Below the pieces are notes generated by a model. It was not told the DNA's origin. It saw nothing but the letters and a program-made list of their open reading frames with translations, and made no database searches. A program made the position numbers and the translations under genes. From Streptomyces caelestis (GTDB lineage: Bacteria; Actinomycetota; Actinomycetes; Streptomycetales; Streptomycetaceae), in assembly GCF_001279005.1 (NCBI RefSeq), contig NZ_LGCN01000251.1:62001-126000 (forward strand): DNA of 64,000 nucleotides, read 5' to 3'. How positions within the stretch are numbered: the stretch's first letter is position 1; each line of letters begins with the position of its first letter. Shown piece after piece: positions 36,101 through 43,976 of the stretch.

Positions 36101-36670
36101 CTGTTCGGCCTGGAGCACGTGCTGTCCGACAAGGCCGACGCGGGCATCTCCCAGCTCACCGGCGGCGACTTCGGCGACGGCGCGGTGGTCACCATCGGCG
36201 GCATCATCTCGGGCCTGCAGCGCAAGATGACCAAGCAGGGCAACGCCTGGGCGATCGCCACCGTGGAGGACCTCGCGGGCTCCATCGAGTGCATGTTCTT
36301 CCCGGCGACGTACCAGCTCGTCTCGACGCAACTCGTCGAGGACGCCGTGGTGTTCGTCAAGGGCCGGCTCGACAAGCGGGAGGACGTGCCGCGGCTGGTC
36401 GCGATGGAGCTGATGGTCCCCGACCTGTCCAACGCGGGCGCCAACGCGCCCGTGGTGCTCACCATCCCGGCCACTCGCGTGACCCCGCCGATGGTCAGCC
36501 GGCTCGGGGAGATCCTCACCCACCACAAGGGTGACAGCGAGGTCCGCATCAAGCTCCAGGGGCCGACGAAGACGACGGTGCTGCGCCTGGACCGGCACCG
36601 GGTGAAGCCGGACCCGGCCCTGTTCGGCGACCTGAAGGTCCTCCTCGGACCGTCCTGCCTGGCGGGCTGA
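33131..36670 (+). CDS. dnaE: DnaE, DNA polymerase III alpha subunit
   Basis: Replicative polymerase of 1179 residues. The N-terminal PHP domain has THLHVHTQYSLLDG and SDHGNLHGAYDF. The catalytic palm aspartates are in MPDVDIDFDERRR (about 415-427), preceded by the GPGRGSAAGS loop. A tandem HhH region and an OB-fold follow near the end (TIGGIISGLQRKMTKQGNAWA). The C-terminus VLLGPSCLAG is as in other actinobacteria. The GTG is preceded by TTGGAGGCC. In S. coelicolor dnaE at this locus is the essential replicase. Confidence 0.99.
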   Translation: MSKPPFTHLHVHTQYSLLDGAARLKDMFNACNEMGMTHIAMSDHGNLHGAYDFFHSAQKAGVTPIIGIEAYVAPESRRNKRKIQWGQPHQKRDDVSGSGGYTHKTMWAVNSTGLHNLFRLSSDAYAEGWLQKWPRMDKETIAQWSEGIVASTGCPSGEVQTRLRLGHFDEALKAAADYQDIFGKDRYFLELMDHGIEIEHRVRDGLLEIGRKLGIPPLVTNDSHYTYAHEATAHDALLCIQTGKNLSDPDRFKFDGTGYYLKSTDEMYAIDSSDAWQQGCANTRLIAEMVDTTGMFVKRDLMPKFDIPEGYTEVSWFKEEVRRGMERRFPGGIPEDRQKQADYEMDVIIQMGFPGYFLVVADFIMWAKNNGIAVGPGRGSAAGSIVAYAMGITDLDPIPHGLIFERFLNPERVSMPDVDIDFDERRRVEVIRYVTEKYGADKVAMIGTYGKIKAKNAIKDSARVLGYPYAMGDRLTKAMPADVLGKGIDLNGITDPSHPRYSEAGEIRAMYENEPDVKKVIDTAKGVEGLVRQMGVHAAGVIMSSEPIVDHAPIWVRHTDGVTITQWDYPQCESLGLLKMDFLGLRNLTIMDDAVKMVKANKGVDLDLLGLPLDDPKTFELLQRGDTLGVFQFDGGPMRSLLRLMKPDNFEDISAVSALYRPGPMGMDSHTNYALRKNKLQEITPIHKELEEPLEEVLAVTYGLIVYQEQVQKAAQIIAGYSLGEADILRRVMGKKKPEELAKNFTIFQAGARKNGYSDEAIQALWDVLVPFAGYAFNKAHSAAYGLVSYWTAYLKANYPAEYMAALLTSVKDDKDKSAIYLNECRRMGIKVLPPNVNESVHNFAAQGDDVILFGLEAVRNVGTNVVESIIKCRKAKGKYTSFPDYLDKVDAVVCNKRTTESLIKAGAFDELGHTRKGLTAHYEPMIDNVVAVKRKEAEGQFDLFGGMGEEETSEPGFGLDVTFTDDEWDKTYLLAQEREMLGLYVSDHPLFGLEHVLSDKADAGISQLTGGDFGDGAVVTIGGIISGLQRKMTKQGNAWAIATVEDLAGSIECMFFPATYQLVSTQLVEDAVVFVKGRLDKREDVPRLVAMELMVPDLSNAGANAPVVLTIPATRVTPPMVSRLGEILTHHKGDSEVRIKLQGPTKTTVLRLDRHRVKPDPALFGDLKVLLGPSCLAG

Positions 36671-36691
36671 CGACGCCCGTTCGACACGTGT

Positions 36692-36723
36692 GAGGGGCGC
36701 ACCCCGCGGTGGGTGCGCCCCTC
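36692..36723. terminator. Bidirectional terminator between dnaE and the 55-aa gene
   Basis: GAGGGGCGCACCC pairs perfectly with GGGTGCGCCCCTC (13 bp) around a 6-nt loop and is followed by TTCCT. Both flanking genes point towards it. Confidence 0.9.
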
Positions 36724-36777
36724 TTCCTGCGCGTGGAGCTTCCCGTGCCCGGGCCGCGACGGCCCGTCACGCGGAGG

Positions 36778-36945
36778 TCAGTTGTGGCCGAAGCGCTTCT
36801 GCCGGCCCTTGCCCCGGCCGACCTCGCCGGGTACGACCTGTGTGGTGCGCTGCTCGTCCGGCGTCTCCATCGTGGACGACTGGGCCGCCCGCTGGGCGCG
36901 TTCGGCCTGCGGCTGCTTACGGTCACGGTTCTTGTTCTTGGCCAT
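36778..36945 (-). CDS. Small basic protein of 55 residues
   Basis: A short gene below usual ORF cut-offs. The product begins MAKNKNRDRKQPQAERAQRA and ends GRGKGRQKRFGHN: highly charged, no hydrophobic segment, and probably disordered with Lys/Arg at both ends. A strong ribosome site AGGAGG lies 8 nt before the ATG, and a terminator follows the stop, so it is very likely real. Similar short KNKNRD-type proteins recur in streptomycetes in my memory, but no function is known. Nucleic-acid binding is a guess from the charge. Confidence 0.8.
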   Translation of the reverse strand: MAKNKNRDRKQPQAERAQRAAQSSTMETPDEQRTTQVVPGEVGRGKGRQKRFGHN

Positions 36946-37061
36946 GGTGGTGCCTCCTGTGGGGGACTAGGGGCCAGGGCCGGAACCAGATTCACACAGC
37001 CCGGTGACGGACGCATGCCGGACAATTACCGTGTGTGACCGGGGTGATCGGAGGAGGAAGT

Positions 37062-37100
37062 GTGGAAACGCCACGCCGAAGATCGAGTTCGGGCCGTTAA
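37062..37100 (+). CDS. Possible 12-codon leader peptide
   Basis: A GTG-to-TAA reading frame for METPRRRSSSGR follows a strong GGAGGAGGAA site by 4-7 nt and ends 57 bp before the NYN gene. The Arg/Ser content has no obvious regulatory meaning. A frame starting at the GTG at 37060 would instead run into the NYN gene. Only the unusually good ribosome site makes this worth listing. Confidence 0.3.
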   Translation: METPRRRSSSGR

Positions 37101-37157
37101 CCCCGGCGTGGTCGGGCAGACTCGAAGCAAGCCCGAAGCAAACCTCCCGGAAAGAGG

Positions 37158-38375
37158 GTGGACCGCGTGGACCGCTGCATCGTCCTGGTGGACGCCGGGT
37201 ATCTGCTGGGGGCCGCCGCCAGCCTCCTCGCCGGGGAGCCGTCGCGGTCCCGCATCACCGTCGACCACGCCGCCCTCATCCAGGGGCTGCGGGAGCGCGC
37301 CGAGTCCGACACGCGTCAGCCGCTGCTGCGCATCTACTGGTTCGACGGCGCCCCCGACCGCGTCCCGCAGCCCGAGCACCGCAGGCTGCGCGTGATGCCC
37401 CGGGTCACCGTCCGGCTCGGCGCGCTGACCCGCAGCGACGGCCGCTGGGCGCAGAAGGGCGTCGACGCCGCGATGCACGCCGAGTTGACCGAGCTGGCCC
37501 GCAACCGCGCCTGTTCCGACATCGTCCTGGTCACCGGGGACGGCGACCTGCTGCCGGGCATGATGGCCGCCAAGGAACACGGCGTCGCCGTGCACCTGTG
37601 GGCCGTGCAGGCCGCCGACGGCGACTACAACCAGTCCGAGGACCTGGTCGCCGAGGCCGACGAGCGCCGGGTGCTGGACCGGGCGTGGATCACCCGGGCC
37701 GTACGCGCCAAGGAGCACACCGGGGTGTGCGCCCCGCCGCCCGTGCCGCGGCCCGAGATCGCCGCGATCCTCTCCGCCCCGCTGCCGGAGTCCGCGCTCG
37801 GCGCGACGGCCGGGCGGACCGTCCAGGAGCCGCAGCACCCGACCGGCGCCGAGCACAACGGCACCGCCGAGCGGGCCTCCACGGCCAAGGGCGTGCCCAC
37901 CCCCAAGGACCTGGCCGCACTGCGCGGCCCCGGCCCGCACCCGCCCCAGCAGCCCGCCTCCGCCACCCTGCGCTGGTCCTCCGACAAGGGCTGGGTCGAC
38001 CGGCCGGCCGCCGAGCCGCCGGACGCGGCCTCCATGCCGACGCTCGCCCAGCTGACCACGGCGGAGCAGCGGTGGGCCGACCGGGAGGAGGACATCACCA
38101 CCGTCGGCGGGGACCCCTTCGAGGTGGGGCAGGTCTTCGCCCGGCGCTGGGTGGAGCGGCTCGGCGACCAGGGCCACATCCAGAGGCTGTCCGCCATGTA
38201 CCCCCGCATTCCGCACCGGGTCGACGGCGAGCTGCTGCGTTACGCGGCCCGCTTCGGTCTGCTCGCCCACAAGGACGACCAGATCGACGAGCGTGACCGC
38301 TACGCCATCCGGGCGGGGTTCTGGCGCGAACTGGATCTCCGCACCGGTACGGAGAGGGCTCCCGCCGAGGAGTGA
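37158..38375 (+). CDS. NYN-domain (PIN-like) putative nuclease
   Basis: Protein of 405 residues. Residues about 5-175 form a NYN domain of the LabA/DUF88 type, with acidic residues in VLVDAGYLLG, KGVDAAMHAEL and VLVTGDGDLLPGM that would bind Mg2+ for RNA cleavage. The middle (about 200-290) is a Pro/Ala-rich linker. The C-terminal 100 residues (VGQVFARRWVERLGDQGHI, IPHRVDGELLRYAARFG) form a conserved helical domain, perhaps for protein or RNA binding. GTG 37158 was used; GTG 37167 with GAGGGTGG upstream is just as good. The target is unknown. Confidence 0.82.
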   Translation: MDRVDRCIVLVDAGYLLGAAASLLAGEPSRSRITVDHAALIQGLRERAESDTRQPLLRIYWFDGAPDRVPQPEHRRLRVMPRVTVRLGALTRSDGRWAQKGVDAAMHAELTELARNRACSDIVLVTGDGDLLPGMMAAKEHGVAVHLWAVQAADGDYNQSEDLVAEADERRVLDRAWITRAVRAKEHTGVCAPPPVPRPEIAAILSAPLPESALGATAGRTVQEPQHPTGAEHNGTAERASTAKGVPTPKDLAALRGPGPHPPQQPASATLRWSSDKGWVDRPAAEPPDAASMPTLAQLTTAEQRWADREEDITTVGGDPFEVGQVFARRWVERLGDQGHIQRLSAMYPRIPHRVDGELLRYAARFGLLAHKDDQIDERDRYAIRAGFWRELDLRTGTERAPAEE

Positions 38376-38505
38376 GCGAGGGCGCCGCCCCGCCCCTGGA
38401 CCCCGGCCCGTGCCCGGCCGCCCCGACCCGGTGGGCCGATGGGCGGTTGGGGCGGGTTTGCGGGTGGTGGGGTGACCCGAGGGCGGGGCGGGGCCGTCGA
38501 CCCCG

Positions 38506-38511
38506 TAGGCT
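38506..38511 (+). promoter_or_regulatory. -10 box, likely leaderless ABC operon
   Basis: TAGGCT ends 8 nt before the GTG start of the ABC ATPase. Confidence 0.6.
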
Positions 38512-38519
38512 CGTCCCTT

Positions 38520-39539
38520 GTGAGTACGCGCGCGGCACAGGGATTCCGGCACGGTGGTGACGTCGTGTGTGCGGTGCGCGGGCTGACCAAGACCTATCCG
38601 GCGGTGCGCGGCCGGCGCGGGGCCCCCGCGACGCCCGAGATCCGGGCCACCGACGACGTGGGGCTCGACATCCGGCGCGGTGAGATCTTCGGGCTGCTCG
38701 GGCCGAACGGCGCCGGCAAGTCCACCCTCGTGCGCCAGCTGACCGGACTGATGCGGCCCGACCGCGGCAGCGTCGAGATCCTCGGCCACGACATCGTGCG
38801 CCACCCCGAGCGCGCCGCCCGCATCCTCGCCTACCTCGGCCAGGAGTCCAGCGCCCTCGACGAGCTGACCGTGTCCCTCGCCGCCGAGACCACCGGGCGG
38901 CTGCGCGGACTCGACGCGCGGCGGGCGCGGGCCGAGCGGGACGACGTCCTGGACGAACTGGGGCTCACCCCGATCGCCGGACGCCCGCTGAGGAAGCTGT
39001 CCGGCGGCCAGCGCCGGCTGGCCTGCTTCGCCGCCGCGCTGGTGGGGGAGCGGCCCCTGCTCGTCCTGGACGAGCCCACCACCGGCATGGACCCGGTGGC
39101 CCGGCGCGCCGTGTGGTCCGCCGTCGACCGGCGCCGCGCCGAGCACGGCACCACCGTGCTGCTGGTCACCCACAACGTCATCGAGGCCGAGACCGTGCTC
39201 GACCGGGTCGCCGTGCTCGACCGGGGCCGGGTCATCGCCTGCGACAGCCCGGCCGGGCTCAAGGAGCGGGTGGCCGGCGAGGTACGGGTCGACCTGGTGT
39301 GGCGCGAGGCGGCGCCCCTGCACGTGCCCGAGGTCGCCGCACTGCGGGACCGGGTCGTCGAGTCGGGCCGCCGCTGGACCCTGCGGCTCGCGCCCGAGGA
39401 GGCGCGTGCGGTCGTCGCCACCGTCACCGGCGGGGCCGCCTTCGCCGCGCTGGACGACTTCACGCTGGCCACGCCCAGCCTGGAGGACGTCTACCTGGCG
39501 CTGGGCGGCGCCGTACGACAGGGACTGGTGAAGGCGTGA
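38520..39539 (+). CDS. ABC transporter ATP-binding protein
   Basis: ATPase subunit of an ABC-2-type exporter, 339 residues. Walker A GPNGAGKST, the signature LSGGQRRL, Walker B LLVLDEP and the H-loop LVTHNVIEAE are all intact. An insertion of about 15 residues near the N-terminus (RGRRGAPATPEIRATDD) precedes the usual region. The C-terminal domain (about 240-339) resembles DrrA-type ATPases. It overlaps the permease gene by 4 bp, so the two form one exporter. The substrate is unknown. Confidence 0.92.
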   Translation: MSTRAAQGFRHGGDVVCAVRGLTKTYPAVRGRRGAPATPEIRATDDVGLDIRRGEIFGLLGPNGAGKSTLVRQLTGLMRPDRGSVEILGHDIVRHPERAARILAYLGQESSALDELTVSLAAETTGRLRGLDARRARAERDDVLDELGLTPIAGRPLRKLSGGQRRLACFAAALVGERPLLVLDEPTTGMDPVARRAVWSAVDRRRAEHGTTVLLVTHNVIEAETVLDRVAVLDRGRVIACDSPAGLKERVAGEVRVDLVWREAAPLHVPEVAALRDRVVESGRRWTLRLAPEEARAVVATVTGGAAFAALDDFTLATPSLEDVYLALGGAVRQGLVKA

Positions 39540-40441
39540 GCACACGGGCCGCGACACGCGTACGGAACGGGGCCGCAGTGGTTTCGGGCGAACCTCCGAA
39601 CGAAGGGGAGCAGCACGACGTGAGTGTCGTACCCGCCGATGTCGTGCCGGGCGGCGTCCTGGCCGTGGAGGAGGCCGCGCCGGAAGCAGCCGAACTCGGC
39701 CCCCGGGCGCGGCTGTGGCCGTCGCTGGCGGCCGTGTACCGGGCGCAGCTGTCCCGGGCCCGGGTCGCGCGGATACCGCTGCTGTTCGTGGCGACCTTCC
39801 AGTCGGTCGGGATCATGGTCCTGATGCGCGGGGTCGTGGACGGCGGAGGCGAGGCGCAGGCCGTGGTCGCCGGCTCGGCGGTCCTGGTCGTCGCCTTCGT
39901 CGCGCTGAACCTGCTCGCCCAGTACTTCGGGCAGCTGCGGGCCAGCGGCGGGCTCGACCACTACGCGACGCTGCCGGTGCCGCCGGCCGCGGTGGTGCTG
40001 GGCGCGGCGGGCGCGTACGCCTCGTTCACCGTGCCGGGGACCGTGGTGACCGCCGTCTTCGGGTGCGTGCTGTTCGGACTGCCGCTGGCGAACCTGTGGG
40101 TGCTGGCCGCCGTGATCCCGCTCGCCGGGGCCGCGCTCGCCGGACTCGGCGCGGCGCTCGGCCTGCTCGCGCCCCGCGCGGAGCTGGCCACACTGCTGGG
40201 CCAGCTCGGCATGTCGGCCGCGCTGCTGCTCGGTGTGCTGCCGGCGGAGCGGATGCCGGAGGCGGTGCGTCTCGTCCGGGACCTGCTGCCGTCGACGTAC
40301 GGCGTCGAGGCCTTCGCGCGGACCTTCGGACCGCACCCCGACTGGGCGCGGGTGCTCGGCGACCTCGCCGTGTGCGGGGGCGTCGGCGTGCTCTCGCTGG
40401 CCGTCGCGACCTGGGCGTACCGCAGGGCGGCCGTCCGGTGA
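39536..40441 (+). CDS. ABC-2-type transporter permease
   Basis: Membrane subunit for the preceding ATPase, 301 residues. A polar N-terminus of about 70 residues is followed by six hydrophobic helices (about 77-290). The family segment LPPSTYGVEAFARTF-like motif before the last helix (DLLPSTYGVEAFARTFG) is typical of ABC-2 permeases. The GTG start lies in a GTGA overlap with the ATPase stop. The long polar leader could also mean that translation starts later, at the GTG near 39620. Confidence 0.87.
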   Translation: MSTRAATRVRNGAAVVSGEPPNEGEQHDVSVVPADVVPGGVLAVEEAAPEAAELGPRARLWPSLAAVYRAQLSRARVARIPLLFVATFQSVGIMVLMRGVVDGGGEAQAVVAGSAVLVVAFVALNLLAQYFGQLRASGGLDHYATLPVPPAAVVLGAAGAYASFTVPGTVVTAVFGCVLFGLPLANLWVLAAVIPLAGAALAGLGAALGLLAPRAELATLLGQLGMSAALLLGVLPAERMPEAVRLVRDLLPSTYGVEAFARTFGPHPDWARVLGDLAVCGGVGVLSLAVATWAYRRAAVR

Positions 40442-40463
40442 CGCATCGCACAGCCGGGCCTGG

Positions 40464-40469
40464 CACGAT
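40464..40469 (+). promoter_or_regulatory. -10 box, likely leaderless DUF2567-like gene
   Basis: CACGAT ends 6 nt before the GTG. Confidence 0.5.
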
Positions 40470-40475
40470 GGCGGG

Positions 40476-41189
40476 GTGAGCGCACCTCTGACACCACCGC
40501 CGCCTCCGCACGAGCGTTCCTCGCGGGACGTGGGGCGGCCGCCGTCCGACGGGCAGGCGGCCGCCACGACCCCGCACGCGGACGAGGAGGGGCCCGCCGC
40601 CGGGCAGCCACGGCACGGCTGGTGGTACGAACAGGACGGTCCCGGGATGAAGGCGGAGATACGGGAGGCCGCCGTGACCGCGGTGGCGGTGGCGCTCGGC
40701 GGGGCGCTGCTCGGGGTGCTGTGGTGGTGGCTGGCGCCGCGCGTGCCGTACGTGGGCGACGTGGCCGGTGACGGCTGGGTCGTGTACCTCAAGGACGCAG
40801 AGGGCGAGCAGAGCGTCGGGGTCGACGGGACGTTCGCGCTGCTCGCGCTGGGGTTCGGCGCGGTGAGTGCGCTCGCCGTGTTCCTGGTGCGGCGGCGCGG
40901 GGGCGTGCCGTTGGTGGTGGCGCTGGCGGTCGGCGGGCTGCTGGGATCGGTGCTGGCGTGGCGGCTGGGGGTGTGGCTGGGGCCGTCGTCGGACCTGATC
41001 GCCCGGGCGAGGAGCGCGGGTGACGGGGTCGCGTTCGACGCGCCGTTGAAGCTGGGCGCGAAGGGGGCGCTGTTGGCGTGGCCGTTCGCGGCGCTGGTGC
41101 TGCATCTGGGGCTGACGGGGTTGTTCGGGCCGCGGGATCCGGAGCAGTCGCCGCCGGCGGAGCCGTCCGGGGCGCAGCCGGGGGCGTAG
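40476..41189 (+). CDS. Actinobacterial membrane protein, DUF2567-like
   Basis: Protein of 237 residues. The N-terminal 65 residues are Pro-rich and disordered. Four hydrophobic helices follow, with the loop WWWLAPRVPYVGDVAGDGWVVYLKDAEGEQ between the first two, which I associate with the DUF2567 family. No catalytic residues are seen. It is separated from the ABC operon by 34 bp and has its own -10 box. Function unknown. Confidence 0.72.
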   Translation: MSAPLTPPPPPHERSSRDVGRPPSDGQAAATTPHADEEGPAAGQPRHGWWYEQDGPGMKAEIREAAVTAVAVALGGALLGVLWWWLAPRVPYVGDVAGDGWVVYLKDAEGEQSVGVDGTFALLALGFGAVSALAVFLVRRRGGVPLVVALAVGGLLGSVLAWRLGVWLGPSSDLIARARSAGDGVAFDAPLKLGAKGALLAWPFAALVLHLGLTGLFGPRDPEQSPPAEPSGAQPGA

Positions 41190-41462
41190 GTCTCCGGGTT
41201 CCGGCGTTGTCGCTGGTCGAGGGTGGGTCGCGCGGCCCGGCGCTTGCGCGGTGCCTCCCCGGGAAGGGCGCCCCCAGCGCCCACTCTCCCCACTCTCGGC
41301 TCCTCCCCCACTCTCGGCTTCGCTCGAACGGGGGCCCCACGAGCGGGAGGCGCTCCATGAGCGGGAGGCGCCCCCAGCGCCCTGGAGGCACTGGGGGAGG
41401 CACGACTGCCCGTGGGGACGGCCGGCGGTGCGGCTGCGTCCGCCCGCGGGGACGGCGGGGCG
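41190..41462. other. Gene-free gap holding a composite repeat
   Basis: No coding sequence was found. Most of the interval is the composite repeat at 41231-41412. It contains CACTCTCGGCTTCGCTCGAA-like and GAGCGGGAGGCGCnCC units, the latter repeated twice near 41343-41370. Confidence 0.8.
41231..41412. repeat. Composite intergenic repeat, copy related to 55469-55610
   Basis: It shares with 55469-55610, in the same order: the 14-mer GCGCGGCCCGGCGC, a CAGCGCCC block, a CGGCTTCGCTCGA block followed by a G-run and CCCC, the palindrome CCCCCAG-core-CTGGGGG (41371-41397), and the right end AGGCACGACTGCCCG (41398-41412). The two copies differ by insertions and many substitutions. Confidence 0.8.
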
Positions 41463-41966
41463 TTACGGGCGGCCGATGGGGGCCAGGGTGGCCGACGTCA
41501 GGGCGGTCAGGTCGGTCGGGGAGAGTTCCACCTCCAGGCCGCGGCGGCCCGCCGAGACGCAGATCGTCTCGTGGAGGGTGGCCGACCCGTCCACCACCGT
41601 GGGAAGTTTCCTGCGCTGGCCCAGGGGGGAGATGCCACCCCGGACGTAGCCCGTGGTGCGTTCCGCCAGGGCCGGGTCGGCCATCGCGGCCCGCTTGCCG
41701 CCGGCCGCCGCCGCGAGGGCCTTCAGGTCCAGCTGTCCCGCCACCGGCACCACCGCCACCGTCAGCGCACCGTCGACGTCCGCCACCAGCGTCTTGAAGA
41801 CCCGCTCCGGCGAGACCCCCATCGCCTCGGCCGCCTCCTCGCCGTACGACGGGTGGGAGGGGTCGTGGTCGTAGGAGTGCACCGTGAACGGCACCCCGGC
41901 CGCGGTGAGCGCCACCGTCGCGGGCGTTCCTCCCGACTGCTGCTGCTTCTTGGACTTCTTCGCCAT
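41463..41966 (-). CDS. ybaK: YbaK/EbsC-family Cys-tRNA(Pro) deacylase
   Basis: Trans-editing protein of 167 residues that should hydrolyse Cys mischarged on tRNA-Pro. Family stretches are TPATVALTAAGVPFTVHSYDHD, SPERVFKTLVADVDG (with the conserved Lys of the active site) and GYVRGGISPLGQRRKLPTVVD. The ATG at 41966, giving MAKKSKKQQQ, was chosen because GCGGGG precedes it; the GTG at 41978 is possible. It ends just inside the gap that carries the repeat. Confidence 0.9.
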   Translation of the reverse strand: MAKKSKKQQQSGGTPATVALTAAGVPFTVHSYDHDPSHPSYGEEAAEAMGVSPERVFKTLVADVDGALTVAVVPVAGQLDLKALAAAAGGKRAAMADPALAERTTGYVRGGISPLGQRRKLPTVVDGSATLHETICVSAGRRGLEVELSPTDLTALTSATLAPIGRP

Positions 41967-41996
41967 CCCCGCCTGCACCCCGGTCGATTTCGTACG

Positions 41997-42737
41997 TCAG
42001 TTGAGACTGGTCGGACCGCGCGTCAGCTCCACGGCCGGCAACGACGGCAGATGACGGATGACGGCCGTCTCCGCGCGCAGCAGCTTCAGCTCGTCACGGA
42101 GCCGGGACGCGGTGTCCGGCGCCTGGAGCAGCCGCTGCTTCGTCGGCGTGTCCAGCATCATCGCGGCGGCGACCAGGTAGGAGACGACACCCGGCTCGTC
42201 CGGCAGGTCCGCGCCGGTCGTCAGCGACCGCTCCCGCGCCCCCGCCAGCCGCTTCTGGTACTGGCGGAAGGACCGCAGCACCCCCTCGGCCAGCGTCCCC
42301 GCCTCGTCGCCGGGCTCCTCGGCCAGCGGCTCCGTCTCGGCCGTCAGATACGGCCCCGAGGAGTCGACGGACAGCAGCCGCACCCGGGTCGTACCGGTCG
42401 CCAGCACCTCGAAGGTGCCGTCGGCCCGTTCCCGGATCGTGGCCGCGTCGGCGATACAGGCCACCTTGTGGAAGGCGTGCAGCGGATCGGCGCCGAAGCC
42501 CGCCGCCGGGCCGCGCGCGGGCGCGGCCGTCGGATCGGGCAGGCCGGGCGCGCTCGGCGCCACCTCGTGCCCGTCGCGGATCGCCACGACGGCGAACCGG
42601 CGCGGCTCGTCCTCCGGGGTCTTCAGCAGCTCGCGCATCATGGCGCGATAGCGCTCCTCGAAGACGTTGAGCGGAAGCACGAGCCCCGGGAACAGCACCG
42701 TGTTCAGGGGGAAGAGCGGAAGCCGGACGGTCGTCAC
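41997..42737 (-). CDS. LON substrate-binding-domain protein
   Basis: Stand-alone LON N-terminal (peptidase S16 substrate-binding) domain, 246 residues. The start MTTVRLPLFPLNTVLFPGLVLP, followed by NVFEERYRAMM, is diagnostic. There is no AAA+ or protease domain, so it is not Lon itself. It may act as an adaptor or ligand-binding protein. The start GTG was fixed by TAGGCT placed 8 nt upstream. This -10 overlaps the stop codon of the next gene upstream. Confidence 0.88.
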   Translation of the reverse strand: MTTVRLPLFPLNTVLFPGLVLPLNVFEERYRAMMRELLKTPEDEPRRFAVVAIRDGHEVAPSAPGLPDPTAAPARGPAAGFGADPLHAFHKVACIADAATIRERADGTFEVLATGTTRVRLLSVDSSGPYLTAETEPLAEEPGDEAGTLAEGVLRSFRQYQKRLAGARERSLTTGADLPDEPGVVSYLVAAAMMLDTPTKQRLLQAPDTASRLRDELKLLRAETAVIRHLPSLPAVELTRGPTSLN

Positions 42738-42745
42738 GAACCAAG

Positions 42746-42751
42746 AGCCTA
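42746..42751 (-). promoter_or_regulatory. -10 box, likely leaderless LON-domain gene
   Basis: TAGGCT on the - strand ends 8 nt before the GTG at 42737. Its TAG is also the stop codon of the upstream gene. Confidence 0.6.
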
Positions 42752-43825
42752 ATGGTCGCCGAAGCGGAACCGGTCGCCCTGCCCGCTCCTCGGTCGGCCG
42801 AGGGCCGGCGCCGGGGAGCCGGACCCCGGCTCCGGACGGCCGGCCGCGACCGCCGCACGCACGCTCTGACGGACTTCCAGGAACCGGCCGAGCGGATCGT
42901 CCGCGTCCCGGTCCCAGGGGAAGGACGTGGCGTACGGGCCGGTCAGCCGCAGCTGCTCCAGGGCGTCCCGCCGGCGTTCCAGCCGGACCAGGACGTACGC
43001 CAGCAGATTGCGCAGCTCGGCCGGCCAGGGCCGGCCCGCCGGCAGCCGGGCGGACAGGGCCACGGCGCGGTCGGCCGCCGCCTCCAGCCGTTCGCGGGGA
43101 ACTTCGGGACCACACCGGTCGGTCAGGTAGCCGAACGCCGCCCACAACGGCAGCGACTGGGTGAGCGAGTCCTCCGGCGCGTCCTGCGCGGCCAGGTCCG
43201 CGAAGGTGAAGCACTCGCGGTGCGAACCGTGCCACGAGGACGCCAGATAGCGCAGGGCCGCCACATGGCAGCCGTGGTGGTGCGGGGCCCGCCGGACCGC
43301 CGCCTCCCACAGCTCCTCGACGTACGTGTGCCCGGCGCGCGCGCCGCGGGCGTGGTCCAGGGCGAGCCGCCAGGGCACCGGGTCGCGGTCGTCCGCCCGG
43401 GCGGCGGCCGTGATCAGCGGGCTCACCTCGCGCAGCAGCTCGACCCGCGCCGGTGAGTCCCAGGCGCGGTCCACCGCCCGCTGGGCGTCGACCAGCAGCC
43501 CGTCGGGGTCGCGCGGGTGGCGGGTGCGCCAGGTGTCCAGCCACTCGGGGCGCGAACGCGCGAAGGCGGCCAGCCGCCGCACGTACCGGTCGCGGTGCTC
43601 CCAGGCGCCGGTGCGCCGGGTGACGGCGAGCAGCCCGGCGACGGGCGTGTGGTCACCGGCCGCGGCCCCGACCAGCGCCGGGCCCAGCAGATCGTCGGGC
43701 GCGTCGAGCAGCACCTCGTCGTCGGCGGGCAGCACGACGGGGACGGGGGACGTGGCGCCCGTCGTCTTCTCTCGCACCCGGGACGTACGGGTGAACGCGT
43801 GCAGCAGAGCCATGGTGTCGACCAT
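42749..43825 (-). CDS. Hypothetical helical protein
   Basis: I do not recognise this 358-residue protein (start MVDTMALLHAFTRTSRVREK; the ORF extends to 43897 without a good signal). It is mainly alpha-helical and rich in Arg, Trp and His, with no membrane segment or signal peptide. Segments such as PVPWRLALDHARGARAG, HHHGCHVAALRYLASSWHGS and ELRNLLAYVLVRLERR suggest a TPR-like helical repeat. The C-terminal 40 residues are Pro/Gly-rich. A scaffolding role is a guess. Confidence 0.65.
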   Translation of the reverse strand: MVDTMALLHAFTRTSRVREKTTGATSPVPVVLPADDEVLLDAPDDLLGPALVGAAAGDHTPVAGLLAVTRRTGAWEHRDRYVRRLAAFARSRPEWLDTWRTRHPRDPDGLLVDAQRAVDRAWDSPARVELLREVSPLITAAARADDRDPVPWRLALDHARGARAGHTYVEELWEAAVRRAPHHHGCHVAALRYLASSWHGSHRECFTFADLAAQDAPEDSLTQSLPLWAAFGYLTDRCGPEVPRERLEAAADRAVALSARLPAGRPWPAELRNLLAYVLVRLERRRDALEQLRLTGPYATSFPWDRDADDPLGRFLEVRQSVRAAVAAGRPEPGSGSPAPALGRPRSGQGDRFRFGDH

Positions 43826-43976
43826 TGAAAGTCCGCAGGTCACAACGGCGCCAGAGGCGACACGGAAGTCATGGAAGGTTGTACGGGGCTCGGTCAAGGC
43901 CCGGCAAAGAGCGGAGCGTTCCTCCCCGCGCGCGGGTCTTTCGCGCCCCCCTGGCCCCAGAGGGTCGCGGTGACCG

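Noticed and set aside
33101..36598. A 1165-codon open frame on the - strand opposite dnaE
   Set aside because: It mirrors the codon bias of dnaE, has no recognisable domain, and is Val/Gly/Leu/Asp-rich like other GC shadows. dnaE itself is certain.
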